Source: Galaxea fascicularis
Lineage: Eukaryota > Cnidaria > Anthozoa > Scleractinia > Euphylliidae
Assembly (NCBI GenBank): GCA_948470475.1
Contig: OX419342.1
Location: forward strand, 2,413,701 to 2,477,700
Direction of reading: 5' to 3'
DNA: 64,000 bases
The notes beneath the pieces are model-generated. The model was not told where the DNA came from and searched no databases. It worked only from the letters and a program-made list of their open reading frames with translations. Shown one piece after another: positions 24,801 to 37,540 of the stretch (its first letter is position 1; each line of letters opens with the position of its first letter). A program made the translations under genes and the position numbers.

Positions 24801-25729
24801 CATTTTTGCATCATATCCAATTTGTACAATGTATGAGTCTGCACAACTCATTATGTTTTGTGACAAGAGTTTACACAGATCACCCAATGAACACTAAAGA
24901 TAGCAATTTTCTCTCTAGTTTTCAGAATTTTATACAAAACCGGGAGATCAGGAGGCAAAACATCAAATCAAGGGGGTTGAAATCTCTGCTAATGTCACTT
25001 CAAAGGATTCAGTGCTGTTATTATTATCACCACCAGCATTAATTACCATTGACACTGCCATCATTTCATTGTCGTCATTGTTACTGTCATTATCAATACC
25101 AACTTTGTTTCACAGAGGTGTGGTCTGAAACATTTTGAGGGAAAACTATCAAGATAAACTGGAATTTCCAGAGAAAAGGGAATCTAAAGTACACCAATTT
25201 CCATGACCTGGACATACAGTGTACTCAATGTTTGCCAGCCACTTATCCACACAATGCACTTTTTCAATAAAAGTGCCAAAAATGTTTGTGGGAATGTTTC
25301 TGTCCACTCAGATGTACATCACTTGCTCAAAAAAGCCTTTGGGGAACCGAGAAGACAACATTTCAGTCCATCCCTCTCTTTTCCCGCTCCCTTGGAGAAA
25401 GTAAGCTTAAACAATCCAGTCATCAAGTGGTAAGTTACTGCAAATAAACATAAGCATTTCAATTGGAGCTCACCATTACATCTTTCCTTCACTCTTTCCA
25501 ATTCTTCTTTCCTTCTTGCAGATAACACCAAATTACAACCACATTTGGCCAGCTGATAAGCCAAGTGTTCTCCAATTCCACTGGAAGCACCCGTGATCCA
25601 AACAACTTTTCCTCGAAGTTTGTCCTCTGGTTTCGCACCGAACTTTTCCTTGAACTTGAGAATGAAATCGCAGTCTAACACGAAGATTATGGTCAAAATA
25701 ATCGCAGCGATCGCTATAACAAGGAACAT
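20043..25729 (-). CDS. DHRS7: Dehydrogenase/reductase SDR family member 7-like
   Basis: This short-chain dehydrogenase is 325 aa in eight exons: 25729-25474, 24282-24170, 23596-23401, 23172-23126, 22546-22427, 21659-21487, 20801-20742 and 20055-20043. Family members reduce carbonyls or oxidise alcohols with NADP(H); DHRS7 is anchored in the endoplasmic reticulum membrane. An N-terminal hydrophobic helix ([18 protein letters not shown]) fits that anchoring. The cofactor motif TGASSGIG is at 46-53, NNSG at 129-132, the catalytic Ser is about 183, and YSATK gives Tyr196 and Lys200. The C-terminal phrase [20 protein letters not shown] is typical of DHRS7. The tiny last exon (RKED then stop) is tentative: unspliced exon 7 would also stop, two codons into its donor region. 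Human DHRS7 has 339 aa. Confidence 0.9.
20308..20339. repeat. GC-rich hairpin GGCCCGCGCGCTTCGCGCTT
   Basis: A compact imperfect palindrome, TGGCCCGCGCGC then TTCGCGCTTGGGCCA, lies in DHRS7 intron 7 inside otherwise AT-rich DNA. It looks like a fragment of a dispersed repeat. No function is claimed. Confidence 0.4.
21842..21887. repeat. (ATT)n microsatellite
   Basis: About fifteen tandem ATT units lie in DHRS7 intron 5, between exons 5 and 6. Confidence 0.9.
24000..24024. repeat. (TTTA)n microsatellite
   Basis: About six tandem TTTA units lie in DHRS7 intron 2. Confidence 0.85.
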
Positions 25730-26152
25730 GGTGCTTGATTGAGCTGAAGAGTGCCACGTGCGATCTTGTGATGTCCAACGTGCAACAACATCATGTAAGT
25801 TCCTGTGAAGATTCTTCCTCTTTGGAGCATCGCGGGCTTGAGGTAAATATCATTTGTTGCCATTTGTGAAATCATTTTTACAGGGTACCTTAAACTCTGT
25901 ACCACGATAAAGGACCTCTTTTTGGTCTGGTTTACAATCATAATGATATGGGAATCACTTTCTCAAAGTACTCCCGTTGTTGGAAATAGGTAAACGGCGG
26001 ACTGGGGATAGATATTTCGTGTTGCTTTACACGACATATCCGTTTCTTTAAGATGGCGGCGAGTAGGAAACGGGACTTTTAGTCTTTGCAGGATTTTTTT
26101 TAAGCCTACGTTTGATTTGGTTTCTTTAAACAAGCTAAGATTCTTGTTTATC
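25730..26152. promoter_or_regulatory. Divergent promoter region DHRS7/MIPEP
   Basis: Only 423 bp separate the start codons of DHRS7 (minus) and MIPEP (plus), so the two genes must start transcription within this interval and may share a promoter. No TATA box is evident at a convincing position. AAGATGGCGGCG at 26050-26061 resembles the YY1-type motif (AAGATGGCGGC) common in bidirectional and mitochondrial-gene promoters. Confidence 0.6.
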
Positions 26153-29100
26153 ATGGAGACTCTCTTTTGTAACAGAATCGCTGTCCAAAACTGTCACTGT
26201 GCCCTTAGACGGCTGTGCGGAAGGAAAGTGCTACTTCTGGCAGGATGGCCTGGGAAGGAGCTTTCAGTCGCCACTTGGAGTCCTTTAGCTACGGCGTTTA
26301 ACTCGCCACATCCCAGACAGGATCGCTGTTTAAAGCCCACTGGTCTTTTTGGCGTACAAGAGTTGACAAGTACTTCTGGATTTGCTGAGCTTAAGAATAA
26401 AGCTTTGACTGAAGGATTCAAAATTGTAGATCAAGTTCTCAAATCTCCCCACTCCCCACGACTGGTGAGGCTGTTTGACAGTTTATCAGACACCTTATGT
26501 GCAGCAGCTGATCTGGCAGAATTTGTGAGATTAACACACCCTGATCAACAGTTTCGTGCCGCAGCAGAAGATACTACACGGGGAGTAAGTAGCTATGTTG
26601 AAGAACTGAACACAAATCCTGGTTTGTACAGTGCATTATCAGTGCTGCTTTCCAGTGATGAGGTACATCGTATGGATGAAGAGACCAGGAGAGTAGGCGA
26701 GCTGTTTTTATTTGACTTTGAGCAAAGTGGGATTCACTTGAATGAGGAGAAACGTAGACGTTTTGTTGACCTCCAGGAAGCAATTTTAGTAGTTGGTGCA
26801 CAATTCTTTCAAATGGCATCAAGGCCTGTCCCAGTACCTCTGTCTGACCTTCCAATGGCTGATGAACTTTCTCGTATTTATCCAGTGAATGGTGGTCATG
26901 TGATGATAGAATCAGCCTTTTTGGATTCAGAAAATGCAAAGTTACGTGAACTGGTCTACATTTCCTGTTTGAAGCCTGATGAGGCACATCTGAAAACCCT
27001 TGACCTTCTTCTCAGAGCTCGGCACCAACTGGCTCAGCTGGTTGACTATCCTTCATTTGCCCATCGTGCTCTGAGAGGAACAATGGCAGAAACACCAGAA
27101 AATGTCATGGACTTCCTTAACCTTGCTGCAAATATGCTCCATAAACCAGCAAAGAAAGAAATAGAGATTTTAACTGGGCTAAAAAACAGCATGACAAAAA
27201 GTCTAAACAAAGAGCAGTTCAAACCTTGGGATCTGCATCATTACTCTGGCATGGCAAAGTATCAGTCTGCAAAGCTCAACAACTCATCTTTATCAGCGTA
27301 TTTCCCACTTGGTGCCTGTATGGATGGCCTTGATTTCTTGTTTAAGAGTCTGTTTGGGATTTCATTGGAATCTCAAGACCCAGCTGAGGGTGAGCTGTGG
27401 TCCCCTGATGTCCAAAAACTGGGTGTGGTTCATGAAACAGAGGGACTGCTTGGGTACATCTACTGTGACTTCTTTAACAGGGAAGAAAAGTTTCTGGGAG
27501 AGTCACATTTTACTATTACAGGTGAATTCTTATAAAAATAACTTACAGTGTATAGGAAACTTGAATTGGTGGTGAGAGAAACAATGCCAGGTTGAAAGTT
27601 TGCACACCTGAAAGGGACCAACAAGAAGGACATTAGTGATCATAATGATTATACATGTTGTACAAGTAATAAATTCTTTTTGCTAGTTTATAATTATTAT
27701 GTAGTACACAGCTACTTTAAATAACACTGTTGGCCAGCGTACCCAACAAGACCAAATGGTGAATGAGGCAATTTATCAATAAATTTTATCAAACATAGCT
27801 ATGATCCACCCCCACTAATTTTGCATAGGCTAATATGTATGCTGTTTTTCTGATTTCCCGCTACTGATGTTTGCTTTTGGTCTAAATACAAGCATGAGGT
27901 TGTGGAATCTGACAATGCCATTTGAAATAGTCAACATGTAATGTGAATCTTTCTGTATCATTTTGTTTTTATCTTTGTACAAAAACATAAGTGAACATTT
28001 GCTAAACCCAATGTGAGCAAAGCCATACTCACCTGATGAGGAATTCAGAAACAAGTAACTCCATCTTTCAACTTCATTTCTTTCAACTTTTAAAGATTGT
28101 CATTATCTTTTATTTATTTATTTTTTTCATGCTTAGGTGGGCGTATGCTTGATGATGGTTCTTACCAGCTCCCAGTGGTTGTTGTTGTGTGCAATTTCCC
28201 ATCACCTGGCATCTCATCTCCTCCCCTCCTCACTCACAACATGGTGGAAAATCTATTTCATGAGATGGGGCATGCCATGCATTCAATGCTGGCTCGCACT
28301 CAGTACCAGCATGTTACAGGCACGAGATGCTCCACAGATTTTGCAGAGGTTCCGTCTATGCTTATGGAGTTTTTTGCATGGGATCCAAGGGTGCTGAGAA
28401 CATTTGCTCGCCATTACAAAACAGGGCAAAGTCTGCCAGATGAGGTGGCCATGCGGCTTTTTCAGGGACGGACTATGTTTGGAGCTTTGGAGATGCAACG
28501 GCAAGTACTCTATGCCTTGATTGATCAGATTTATCATGGCCAACACCCCCTCACTGGCTCCACGACAGATGTCTTGGCTCACGTGCAAGAAGAGTACACT
28601 GTGATTCCTCATGTTCCAGGTATGTGGGGCTATACATACATTACTGGAATGAAACCTCCTTAATTTCGCAAAGGCTATACCATTCGAAAGCTAATAGCCA
28701 TGATTGATCATTCCTCATGCTTTTTGTTTGACCTACTTGCCACTAATTGAAAGGTTTGCCATAACAGTTTCTTCTCTCCTTGTTTATGAGACAACAATGT
28801 CACTGTATGTTTATGTAAATTGGATGTAATGCGTTTCATGTATGGCATTCAGAACACCTTCTGGCATTTTTAACTCTAAATACATGTAGTTATTTCAGAA
28901 GGTCTGTTCCTTAAGAAAACTCAAGGTATAATAAAGACATTGTTGTAATACACAATTATTTGTATCTGGCTTTAATTCAGTCTTAAATAAGTTCCTCGGC
29001 AAGACTGTAATCACACTTGTCACAATTAATTTTCTATCAGAAATATTGATTAGGAGGATATGAAATAATAAGGCATGTGCTGGTAGTTTGTCTAGCATTT

Positions 29101-29873
29101 TAGATATTATGAAGATCTTAAGTTTCTTGATGTGAACAAAGCAATGTGATTTATTAGCATTTCAGAATAAAGAGAAGCGAGATAAAAACATGACGTTTCA
29201 GCGACGACATGTCACCATTATCAAATGCAAATTGTGAGTTGGGAAAGTTTGATTGAAAGCCTTATTTATGAGAGGCTTTTAATAAGGAAAAAAAGACCGA
29301 CTCTGAACTGTCAAAATGACTCCATTCCAGCGAAGCTGTTTATTCAAATTGACTCATTCTTTTGTTTATCCATTTACATGAATTCTAATGTATTTTCCCT
29401 CTCACTATTCATTATATATAGGGCTACCCAACTCACAATAATTTGCATTTGATAATGGTAACATGTTGTTGCCGAAATGTCATGTTTTTACCTTGCTATT
29501 TATTATTCTGAAATGTTTTTTTAAAACCTTTTGTTATTAGAAGATTTAGTAGCAATAATTCTTGTTTATCTCTAATCCTCTAACAGACACTGCCTGGCAA
29601 CTGCGATTTACTCATCTCAATGGATATGGTGCCAAGTATTATTCTTATTTGTGGTCCAGAGCTGTAGCCTCTCGCATATGGCACCAGTGCTTTGCCAAAG
29701 ATCCCTTTTCACGAGAAATGGGTGACAGGTATCGTCATACTATGTTAGCTTACGGTGGAGGAAGAGACCCCAACAGCCTTGTTGAAGACATGTTGGAAGA
29801 AAAGCTGACAACATCTGACCTGGTGCAGTCTTTGTGGAAAGACCTTAAGGCGTCAAATCCTTTCTATCAGTAG
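26153..29873 (+). CDS. MIPEP: Mitochondrial intermediate peptidase
   Basis: This M3-family zinc metallopeptidase removes an octapeptide from imported precursors in the mitochondrial matrix after the first processing cut. Exons are 26153-27521, 28137-28619 and 29587-29873, giving 712 aa, essentially the human length. The start is the first ATG ([10 protein letters not shown]). The N-terminus is rich in Arg and hydroxyl or hydrophobic residues with few acids, as in a mitochondrial targeting peptide. The zinc motif HEMGH is at residues 498-502 and the third ligand is Glu527 in [11 protein letters not shown]. Exon 1 carries 456 codons without an intron, which is unusual for this gene family. The C-terminal exon has the substrate-site motif [12 protein letters not shown]. 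It is head-to-head with DHRS7. Confidence 0.95.
29158..29515. mobile_element. 358-bp element with about 90-bp inverted ends in MIPEP intron 2
   Basis: The left end CATTTCAGAATAAAGAGAAG and the right end, when complemented, align over about 90 bp, including AAAACATGACRTTTC and ACCATTATCAAATGCAAATT. The unique centre is about 170 bp. It ends only 71 bp before exon 3, yet the acceptor is intact. I could not resolve a target duplication. Confidence 0.7.
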
Positions 29874-29949
29874 AATTCAAATGGCTCATTGAATACAGAG
29901 TGACCAGAGCCTACTTTCTCCATACATTATCACCACTTCAGGTTATGAG

Positions 29950-29955
29950 AATAAA
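29950..29955 (+). terminator. Candidate polyadenylation signal of MIPEP
   Basis: The first AATAAA after the MIPEP stop codon lies 77 bases downstream of it. A T-rich stretch further on is weak, so the actual cleavage site is uncertain. Confidence 0.5.
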
Positions 29956-31348
29956 GGAAATTAATGATCATCAAACATGAAATGTCTTGATGTTTAACCA
30001 AATTCTCTGAACTAGTAGTGTAAGAAATATGAGAAGACCAGTGAAGAGAATACACATGTTGATATCAGGGCTTAAGGAGTTAAGAAGATCTTAATGCACT
30101 TTGTCATGGGTATTCTTCTGTCTTTGGGCCAAAATGCAGGTTATATCAAGTCCGAGGGCATTTTTAAACCCAAAATGAACTCAAACTCCAACAAAAAGAT
30201 GTAAATGTGCCTGCTTTTTTCAGGTTGTGGTTTTTACCCATCCTGACCATGCATAGTCTAAGACACTTCCTTTTACGTTATTCTTGTTCACTAGTAGGGT
30301 AAGAAGATGTAGTTCTAATCAAAACTAGAGCTTATTATTTTTATTAGGAACTTGTCTTGGGCAAGTTAACTCACAGTAATACTACAAATTCTTGACATAT
30401 TCCTTTAATAACAAAAGCAAACATTTCATGGAAACTCATAATCTCTTGTACAACAAACTCCAGTAGGGGCCCTCAACAAGGCAGTCTATTTAAATAGAGT
30501 ATTTTAAGTCTGAATGCCTGTATTCTGCAACCATGCTTTAGGCCAATATTGAGGAGAACCTTTTTGTCATCAGTTGCACTATAAAAGGACAATGTTTTAT
30601 TAAAGTTGCAAGATTGTTCTCAGATGGTTTCATGGCCACTTTCAAACATTGTCAACTGTTTGCTTAAACAAACTAATCTGCTAGGATTCTTTAGCTGAAA
30701 CTACTTCTAAACATTAATTTTTTGATAACGTACATGTTTTAATGTGGCTCACATCATCGTCAGTCAGGATAAGAGATAAGAATAATCCATTAGAGTATAA
30801 ATCATAGCAACAAAAGCTACATGCATAGTTAACTTAGAGTGAATATGTTAAACTTTCCGGTAAATATTCATCTGTTAGCTTAGTTGATTGAAAAAAATTC
30901 TTTTGTTTTGTTGTACCTTTTGCAGGGCTGTCATTAGTTGCCAGCAGCCGGCTTTTAAAGCCAGTTACTTACCGGTATACCAGCTTTAAACGGCAATAAT
31001 TTAGAATGAGTTTGGTAACCCCCCATTTAATGCTAATTAATACATGTAAGAATAATATGTAACGTTCAACTTTTGCAAGTGGATCCAGAGCCATGTTTAG
31101 TATTTGAAAATTTTAAGGTGGTTCTGAATCTGCTCCTACAATTTTTTTAAACCTTGTAAAATGTTGCAACCTGACATGCTTACTACTGTACCTTTAAACA
31201 AAAACGACCAACCCTCGTTTTTGAGTTGTCGCCTAAAGCTAAAATTATGGGTGTTTCTAATACATGTAGGTCATAGGAAAAGGTAGTTTCTACAATTAGC
31301 CCCAACAACTTTGTAATTAACTGCTATGCTACAAAAGTAGTTATGAGT
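29956..31348. other. Convergent 3' region between MIPEP and GLE1
   Basis: AT-rich DNA between two gene ends. I see no gene and no clear element. It should contain the 3' untranslated region of GLE1 near its right side. Confidence 0.4.
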
Positions 31349-34053
31349 TTAAAATCTGGAAGATCGTGACCATTGCGGTGTCAGGTATCCTTCAGGCACA
31401 GGCATTTTCTGATCCTTGATACACTTCTCTAGAAAAATCTTAAGCCTACTCACTGGCCCACTCTGTTCCTTTGCTGTTACCTTCTCAATTTTGGGTACAT
31501 AGTCTAATACCAGGGTATTAAGCAGTTTTCCAAACTGTTTTTTGTACTGTTGCATCAGTACATGCCCTGCAACTGCTAGGAATTCGTAAAGAGCTGTAGC
31601 AGTGTAGTCTGGCCTTGGTTGTAGGTTCAACATTCGTGCCAGCCATGTCCAGCCTTTCTCAGGACCATGAGGGTGTGGTTTGGACTGTTGCCCAGTGCGG
31701 GGAGGGATGGAGGAAATAATTGCTGCGTATAGCCGTACAATTCCCGTCATGCGCTTGAGGTACTTGTCTTGTTGTTCAATCTGCCCATCTGAACACAGAT
31801 AACCAAGTGACACCAGGTAATCTCTATCTGACATTTCAGCTGTTTTGGGGATGTAAAATGGTACTAGGAAAGGACATTCCTCATAGAATCGCATGAGAAT
31901 AAGATCACCAACATCTGGAAAATTGGACCATACTCCTATAGCAACAGCAGCAATGGGAAAAGCAGAACTAACACTAGAGGAAACTTGCTGTGAGCCTTGG
32001 TCGACCAGTTTCCTTGCTAGCAGCTCTTTACAGAATGCCTGTAAAAAAAATCCGTAATTAAAATGACAAAACATGAAGTCAAGGTAAAGGAAACACCACT
32101 TCCATGTTCAGCTGAGAAACAAACTGAGCTGTGAAATGAAGATGTGAACGACTGTCACAGTTACACTGAATGAATACATCTTTAGCTGTAATAGAAAGCC
32201 TGTATGATCTTCAGACAGTACTTAATTTCACATTCCTTTAAAATGGGCCATATGGAGTATTAGGATTAGGGATGACTCTTTGGTTTTGCTCTCACATTTG
32301 TTTGACACATGAATCTGCCAACTGGTGTCACCAGGAATCTACATCAAAGAACTGATGTATGTATGCCTGTAAATTGATTTGAGCTGATACCAGTAAGTGT
32401 AAACAATGAATTTTTTTTATCTCTTTCAACTTTGATACCAACAGCACAAATATTATTGTTAGGCTGCCTTTAAAAACAAAATACAGACTGTATGATTTTG
32501 TGTATTGAACTCTCTTGGTGTTTGTGCCAAGATGACTTCACCTACTGTACCTGAGCTGCTGGATGAATAGCAGTTGAGATCTGTTTACGTCCAACTTGTA
32601 CAGATCCCCCTGAAAGGAATTTAGTCAGTCGCTGGATCTTGTCCAGTATTGACTCTTCAGAAATGGAGTTGATTGGTGTCGCGACAGCCTTCTGAAGATC
32701 AAATTTTAACTGCTTCAAGGACTTGTCTGTGTTGAGAGGCACGACAACCTTGCTAATCTCATTTTTGTAACTTACTAATCGTGAATACTCCTTCCATGCA
32801 GTTTCTGAAATGCAAGAGGAAAGCTCTTTGGAAAGAGCAGCCTTTGATTGCACAACAGAGCTTTGACCTGCAGAAGCTGAAGCCAGGCTATTCTGTTTTT
32901 CCCTAGCGACTCTCTCAGCCTTGTCCTTCTCAGCTTTTTCTTTTGCTTTCTTTGCTTCGTCTTCCTTTGCTCTGGCCTGTCGCTCTGTTTCTTCCCTTGC
33001 TGCCTTGGCATTAACCTCTTGAACAAGAAATTTTGTCTTTTGAAACACGTTTTGGATGAGATTTGTATATTCTTGCATGACGGCCATATTTGCATCTGTA
33101 ACTTGTCTATTCTGGCGTGCATCGTTAAATGTGTTTTCTGAAATCTTCAACACGTCACTCACTTCTCTGAGCATACTGGACATTGAAGGTGCTAGTGATG
33201 ATTGATATTTACACTCCCGGAAAAATTGTTGAATGCTAAAAGCAGTTTCCTTGATCTTCTTGAATGAAGCTTCTAGTTGCACCAATCGCTCCTTTAAAAG
33301 CTGTTCTTGTCTAACAACTTTTAACCTCAGTTCCTCAACTTCTTTGACTCTTCGAACCGCCCTCTGTGCATACTCCTCGTGCGACTGTTCAAGTTTCTTC
33401 TGTCGCAGTCTTGCTTCTTCACTTTTCTTCTGTTCATCAAGCTGCAATGCCTGGACTGATCTAAGAAACTCTTCCACTAGCTCATTCTGTTTCTCTTGTA
33501 AATAGTGATGCTTCTCTAGTTTTAATTGCTTTGAATGTTCCTTCCACTTCTCTGTTCTAGAATCTAGTCTTTCTCGTGCTTCAAGCTTTCTTTCTTTTTC
33601 TAACTGGAAAATGGCAAAAGGTGTTTCATCATAAGTTGCCAGAAGCTCCTTCTCTAACAGCTCGTCATTTCTTGCGTTTCTACCTAGCGCTCTCTCACCC
33701 TCCAAATCAGTTTCTACACTAAAGGAAATAGTGTTGATAGCAACAACATCGCTATTCTCTAGTTCTTCATCCTTTCGATTTTCTCTTCCATCTTCTGACG
33801 AAGTGAATCCTTTTTGCTCGCCAGGGGAATTTCCGCTAGACGGCGAAAGGGAAGATAGATCTGATGATAATCGGGGTGGTCTAGATAACTCCACAAGAGC
33901 TTCATAAGTCGGCTTCCAGTCATTATCATAATTCAAACGACCCTTTGCACAAGATGCTAATCCTTGCAAGATATTTAAGAGTTCCACAGACGTGCTGCTT
34001 GAAGAAGAAGAAGGTGGAGTTCTTTCGGTGAGCACGCCACCGGAGGCCGCCAT
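31349..34053 (-). CDS. GLE1: mRNA export factor GLE1
   Basis: GLE1 sits at the cytoplasmic face of the nuclear pore and, with inositol hexakisphosphate, activates the DEAD-box ATPase DBP5/DDX19 to release exported mRNA. Exon 1 (34053-32551) encodes a low-complexity Ser-rich start, acidic linker and a long charged coiled coil (about residues 190-400). Exon 2 (32038-31349) encodes the helical C-terminal GLE1 domain, with phrases such as KLVDQGSQQVSSSVSSAFPI and GWTWLARMLNLQPRPDYTAT typical of the family. The junction is in phase 0 and totals 730 aa, close to human GLE1 (698 aa). The start is MAASGGVL; an upstream in-frame ATG at 34116 is less likely. Having only one intron is unusual for an animal GLE1 gene. 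Confidence 0.94.
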
Positions 34054-34710
34054 CTTGTCGCTCGAGTGACCTGGGATCCAATTAAGACTCCCAATATTCC
34101 TGGTATGCATTAACATAATTATGTTTGGCGCTGGATTACCTCATCAATATTAAACACGGGGTTTTTTTCCCAAAAGAGGAAATTTTTGAACAAGATTTAC
34201 TCCAAACAGAAATCCAATAATATCACTTGCACATACTCTAATATAATACTAATACCGTAGCCCTGTTCCTTACCTAACGGCGTTTTTGTTGAACCCAGCG
34301 GTGAGGTGGGAGAACGCGATGGATGAACCATTAGTTATTATTCTGGTGCATCCATGGCATTCTCCCATGGAGTATATAACGGTGCGGTTGCTAAGGTGTT
34401 TTCAAGGGATTACAAGCCAATCAGTATCGAGCGTTTCATCGAAAATTTATGGATGGCAGTGTTGTTCAGTAGTAGTGTGCGTTCCTAAACTTGATTCGAT
34501 CGTTGCAGTGATTGTAGATCGAAACGGACGATTTCGAAGTTGTTGGTAAAATGGAAGACTCGATCAGTCAATGCTGCGTGACTTTTAGTTGACACGTTAT
34601 CGAGATTCGAAAGACTTCACCATCTAAAGTACCTTGTTTGTATGTGTTGGATTCGACACTGTTTGGATGTCAAGTACAGCTGAATATTGAAGACTACAGT
34701 CAATTCCATA
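34054..34710. promoter_or_regulatory. Divergent promoter region GLE1/USH2A
   Basis: The GLE1 and usherin start codons are 657 bp apart and point away from each other. The sequence CCGCCATCTTG at the GLE1 start is the complement of an AAGATGGCGG YY1-type motif. The usherin 5' leader probably lies in the right part. A short ORF at 34286-34549 has no support. Confidence 0.5.
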
Positions 34711-37540
34711 ATGAATTTGAATTGTCCTTGCAAGTACCAATGTCAATTTTTAACCTTCACTCTGTTATTTCTGTGGAATCCACTTTCTTCACACGGCCAA
34801 GGGCTTTTTCCAGACTTGGTAGATCTCGCTTTTCTGAAGCCGGTCAATGCGTCGTCCACTTGTGGAGCAACGTCTAGTCAATATTGTCAGTCACTGAAGA
34901 ATCCAACCTCTTTGCAGACGTGTGTGGTGAAAACGTGTAAATTTGACTGTTGTGCGAACTGTGGTTCTAGCAAACCCGTGCCAACAGATCTGGCCGCGCG
35001 TTCGACTTCACAAAGTGTCACACAAGATGGTAATCCGAGAAATGGATCCACTGTCAATTCTTACCGTTTTCAAGGGAATTCTTATATACAGCCTGGAAGG
35101 TTGCCTGGAGTAACATACGCAAACCCGGGGTTTAGCATCAGCGTGTGGATAAAGCAAAGAGCAGGCAATAGAGGGTAAGTGAAATGAACTGAGTCTTTTC
35201 ATTGATCAAGTTGTGAAATTGACAGCTTGTGAATTTCCGCTGTTTGCTGTTCAGCCAGCTGAAATAGCGATAATGAATTTATATGAGAATGATTACCCTG
35301 TGGCACTCTATTGATTACTTTTGTTTGTGTAAAATATATACATGTACCTGACGAGAGCTTCACGCAGCGTCTTGTAACCTTAATTCTCTTGCAATCAACC
35401 TTTACGCCGCTTTAAGCGGTTCGTCACAAATCAAACATTCAACATTATTTCATTCGAACAACATCAACTATTTTGTAATTAGTCAGCATTTTTAGTCAGC
35501 AACTGAGTTCAACAAGACAAAAAATCTATTTCCTTGTATTTAATTTCAGGAAACAATAATAAAGAAATTCCTAAACACCAGGATCTCTCTCTGTGCAGAA
35601 CGACTTCTGGTTTACATGTAATTTAAATTGTCTTCAAGGGTGCAAAAGATCCAATAACTCTTAAAGTATTATTATATATGTCTGAGGTTTGAGAGATAAA
35701 TTGTGCCCTCATTAAAGCTGTTAACAAGTTCTGGAAAAGTTCTTTGCACATCTCAAAACTCAAGACTTGACACTCAAGCTGGGACAACCAAAACGTGAGC
35801 CCCAAAACTCAATACATGGTTCTTGATAACATTGAGGCTCAAGTTTTGACTTGAGATGGTTAACTTACTTTTGCCCCTTGCTATAGTCTGTATTTGAGGA
35901 AGGTAATACGTGAGCTTTGAGAGAACTTGATTTTGGCAGGCTGGTTGCCAGATTTGTACCATGTACTTCAATGTTACAGCTGAAAATAGCACAGCAACGG
36001 CTGTTCAAAGATCCAATGAGAACCCTGGACATCAGTGATTTAACATTTCATGGAATGAAATGGTGGAAATTGGTCTCTGTGGACTCATAATCATATTTTG
36101 TGAAAATGCAGCTTGCTCAGTGACTTTCTCTTCTTTTTTTTCTGACAGGACAATTATTTCCAAAGATGAAACCACACAACCTTTTGCCAATGTATTCCAG
36201 TTGGTCATTCAAAATTACAACTTGGTGTTTCACTATCAGAATGTCTCTGGCAATGCATCGGTTGTGACATACACCCTTTTGCAGAGTCAAAGTGAAAAGC
36301 TTCGCACTGATGAATGGCATTTCATAACTGTAGCAGTTATTGGTAATGGCTTGTCATATTATATTGATGGTGAACTAATGACTGCAAACAATGTCACTAT
36401 TACTGGTCCCATCTCCGATGGAGGGGGTGTGGTCAGAATTGGACAGAAATATGGAGGTAAGTGTGGAGATTAAGGTAACTAAATTAAAGGTTTCTGGGAT
36501 TTGAGAGCTTGGTTTTCAGTGAACCTGACTGTACAATCTTTAAAGGGAACTTTTGAAGTGAAGTCAAAGATCATTGCATTAGATTATGCATTGAAATCCT
36601 GGAATATCTTCACTGTTTATAATGGTAGTGCAATACTTCTAAAGGTTTCTCTTTACACTCTCTAAACTTTCACAAAATATTAATAATGTGCACCTTTAAG
36701 TAGCTGTTAGTTTTAGGTTTTTCAAAACTCTTTCATGTGAGTTTGTTATTTAAATATTGTGAGACAGTACCACAACATGTTATGTTACTGTTCACTAACT
36801 TCGAATTCCTAAATGAAAAGTTACAACTCAGTATTTCATTCACAGATTCAAAACTTAGAAGCATGTTGTACAGCCTAAATATTAACAGAGAAAATGGAAC
36901 CTAGGATCCAAGCAGTTGAACTCAGTACTATCATAAACAACTCAAGCTAACACTATGACAGCCCTTTAACCCTTATCTTAATCTATAAATTTCTAATTTG
37001 AAACCCAATATGCATTATGCCTTATTGCCTCCACTGAGTTCCAGGACTTATTTAATACTTGTTATAATCTTCACTTAGAATGATTTATGTAGTGATGATA
37101 ATAGTGTCATAATGTCATTGCCTATTTCAGAAAATATTTTTTTTCTAATAATTGTACTAGATTTCAAAAAGCTTCCAGTACTTGTATACCAGGGCAAGTG
37201 GGCTTTTAATGTGATGCAGTACACTGTAAATCATTAATTTTTTTCAACCACATTTAGCAGGTACATTGTAAATGACTTGTAATTAAGGAAGTGGCTTTTT
37301 AATTCAACAAGACTTAAATGTTTGAATCATTCACTTGCTGAATTACTTATGGTAGAAAAAGAAATGACAAAAAAAATGTCTAGGTCCATTATTTCATTCA
37401 GTTTAATTTCAAAAAATTTCTACACGTGTATTAATACTGATTAAAAATTAATTATTTTTTTATATTCCATGTTAAGGCAATGATCAATATGAGGGCTTGA
37501 TGCAGGACATTTTTATGTACCCAAGAGCCTTGACCAACAG
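34711..37540 (+). other. USH2A: Usherin exons 1-3: signal peptide, LamG-like domain
   Basis: Exon 1 is 34711-35174, exon 2 is 36149-36456 and exon 3 is 37477-37540. After the signal peptide, GLFPDLVDLAFLKPVNAS and several Cys form the usherin-specific N-terminus. The LamG-like fold follows (NSYRFQGNSYIQPGRLPGV to YEGLMQDIFMYPRALTNR), with RTDEWHFITVAV as its core strand. Introns 1 and 2 hold nothing I can identify. Confidence 0.88.

Noticed and set aside
34286..34549. 87-codon plus-strand ORF upstream of usherin
   Set aside because: Composition does not look like protein, it falls in the divergent promoter region and is out of context with the usherin start.
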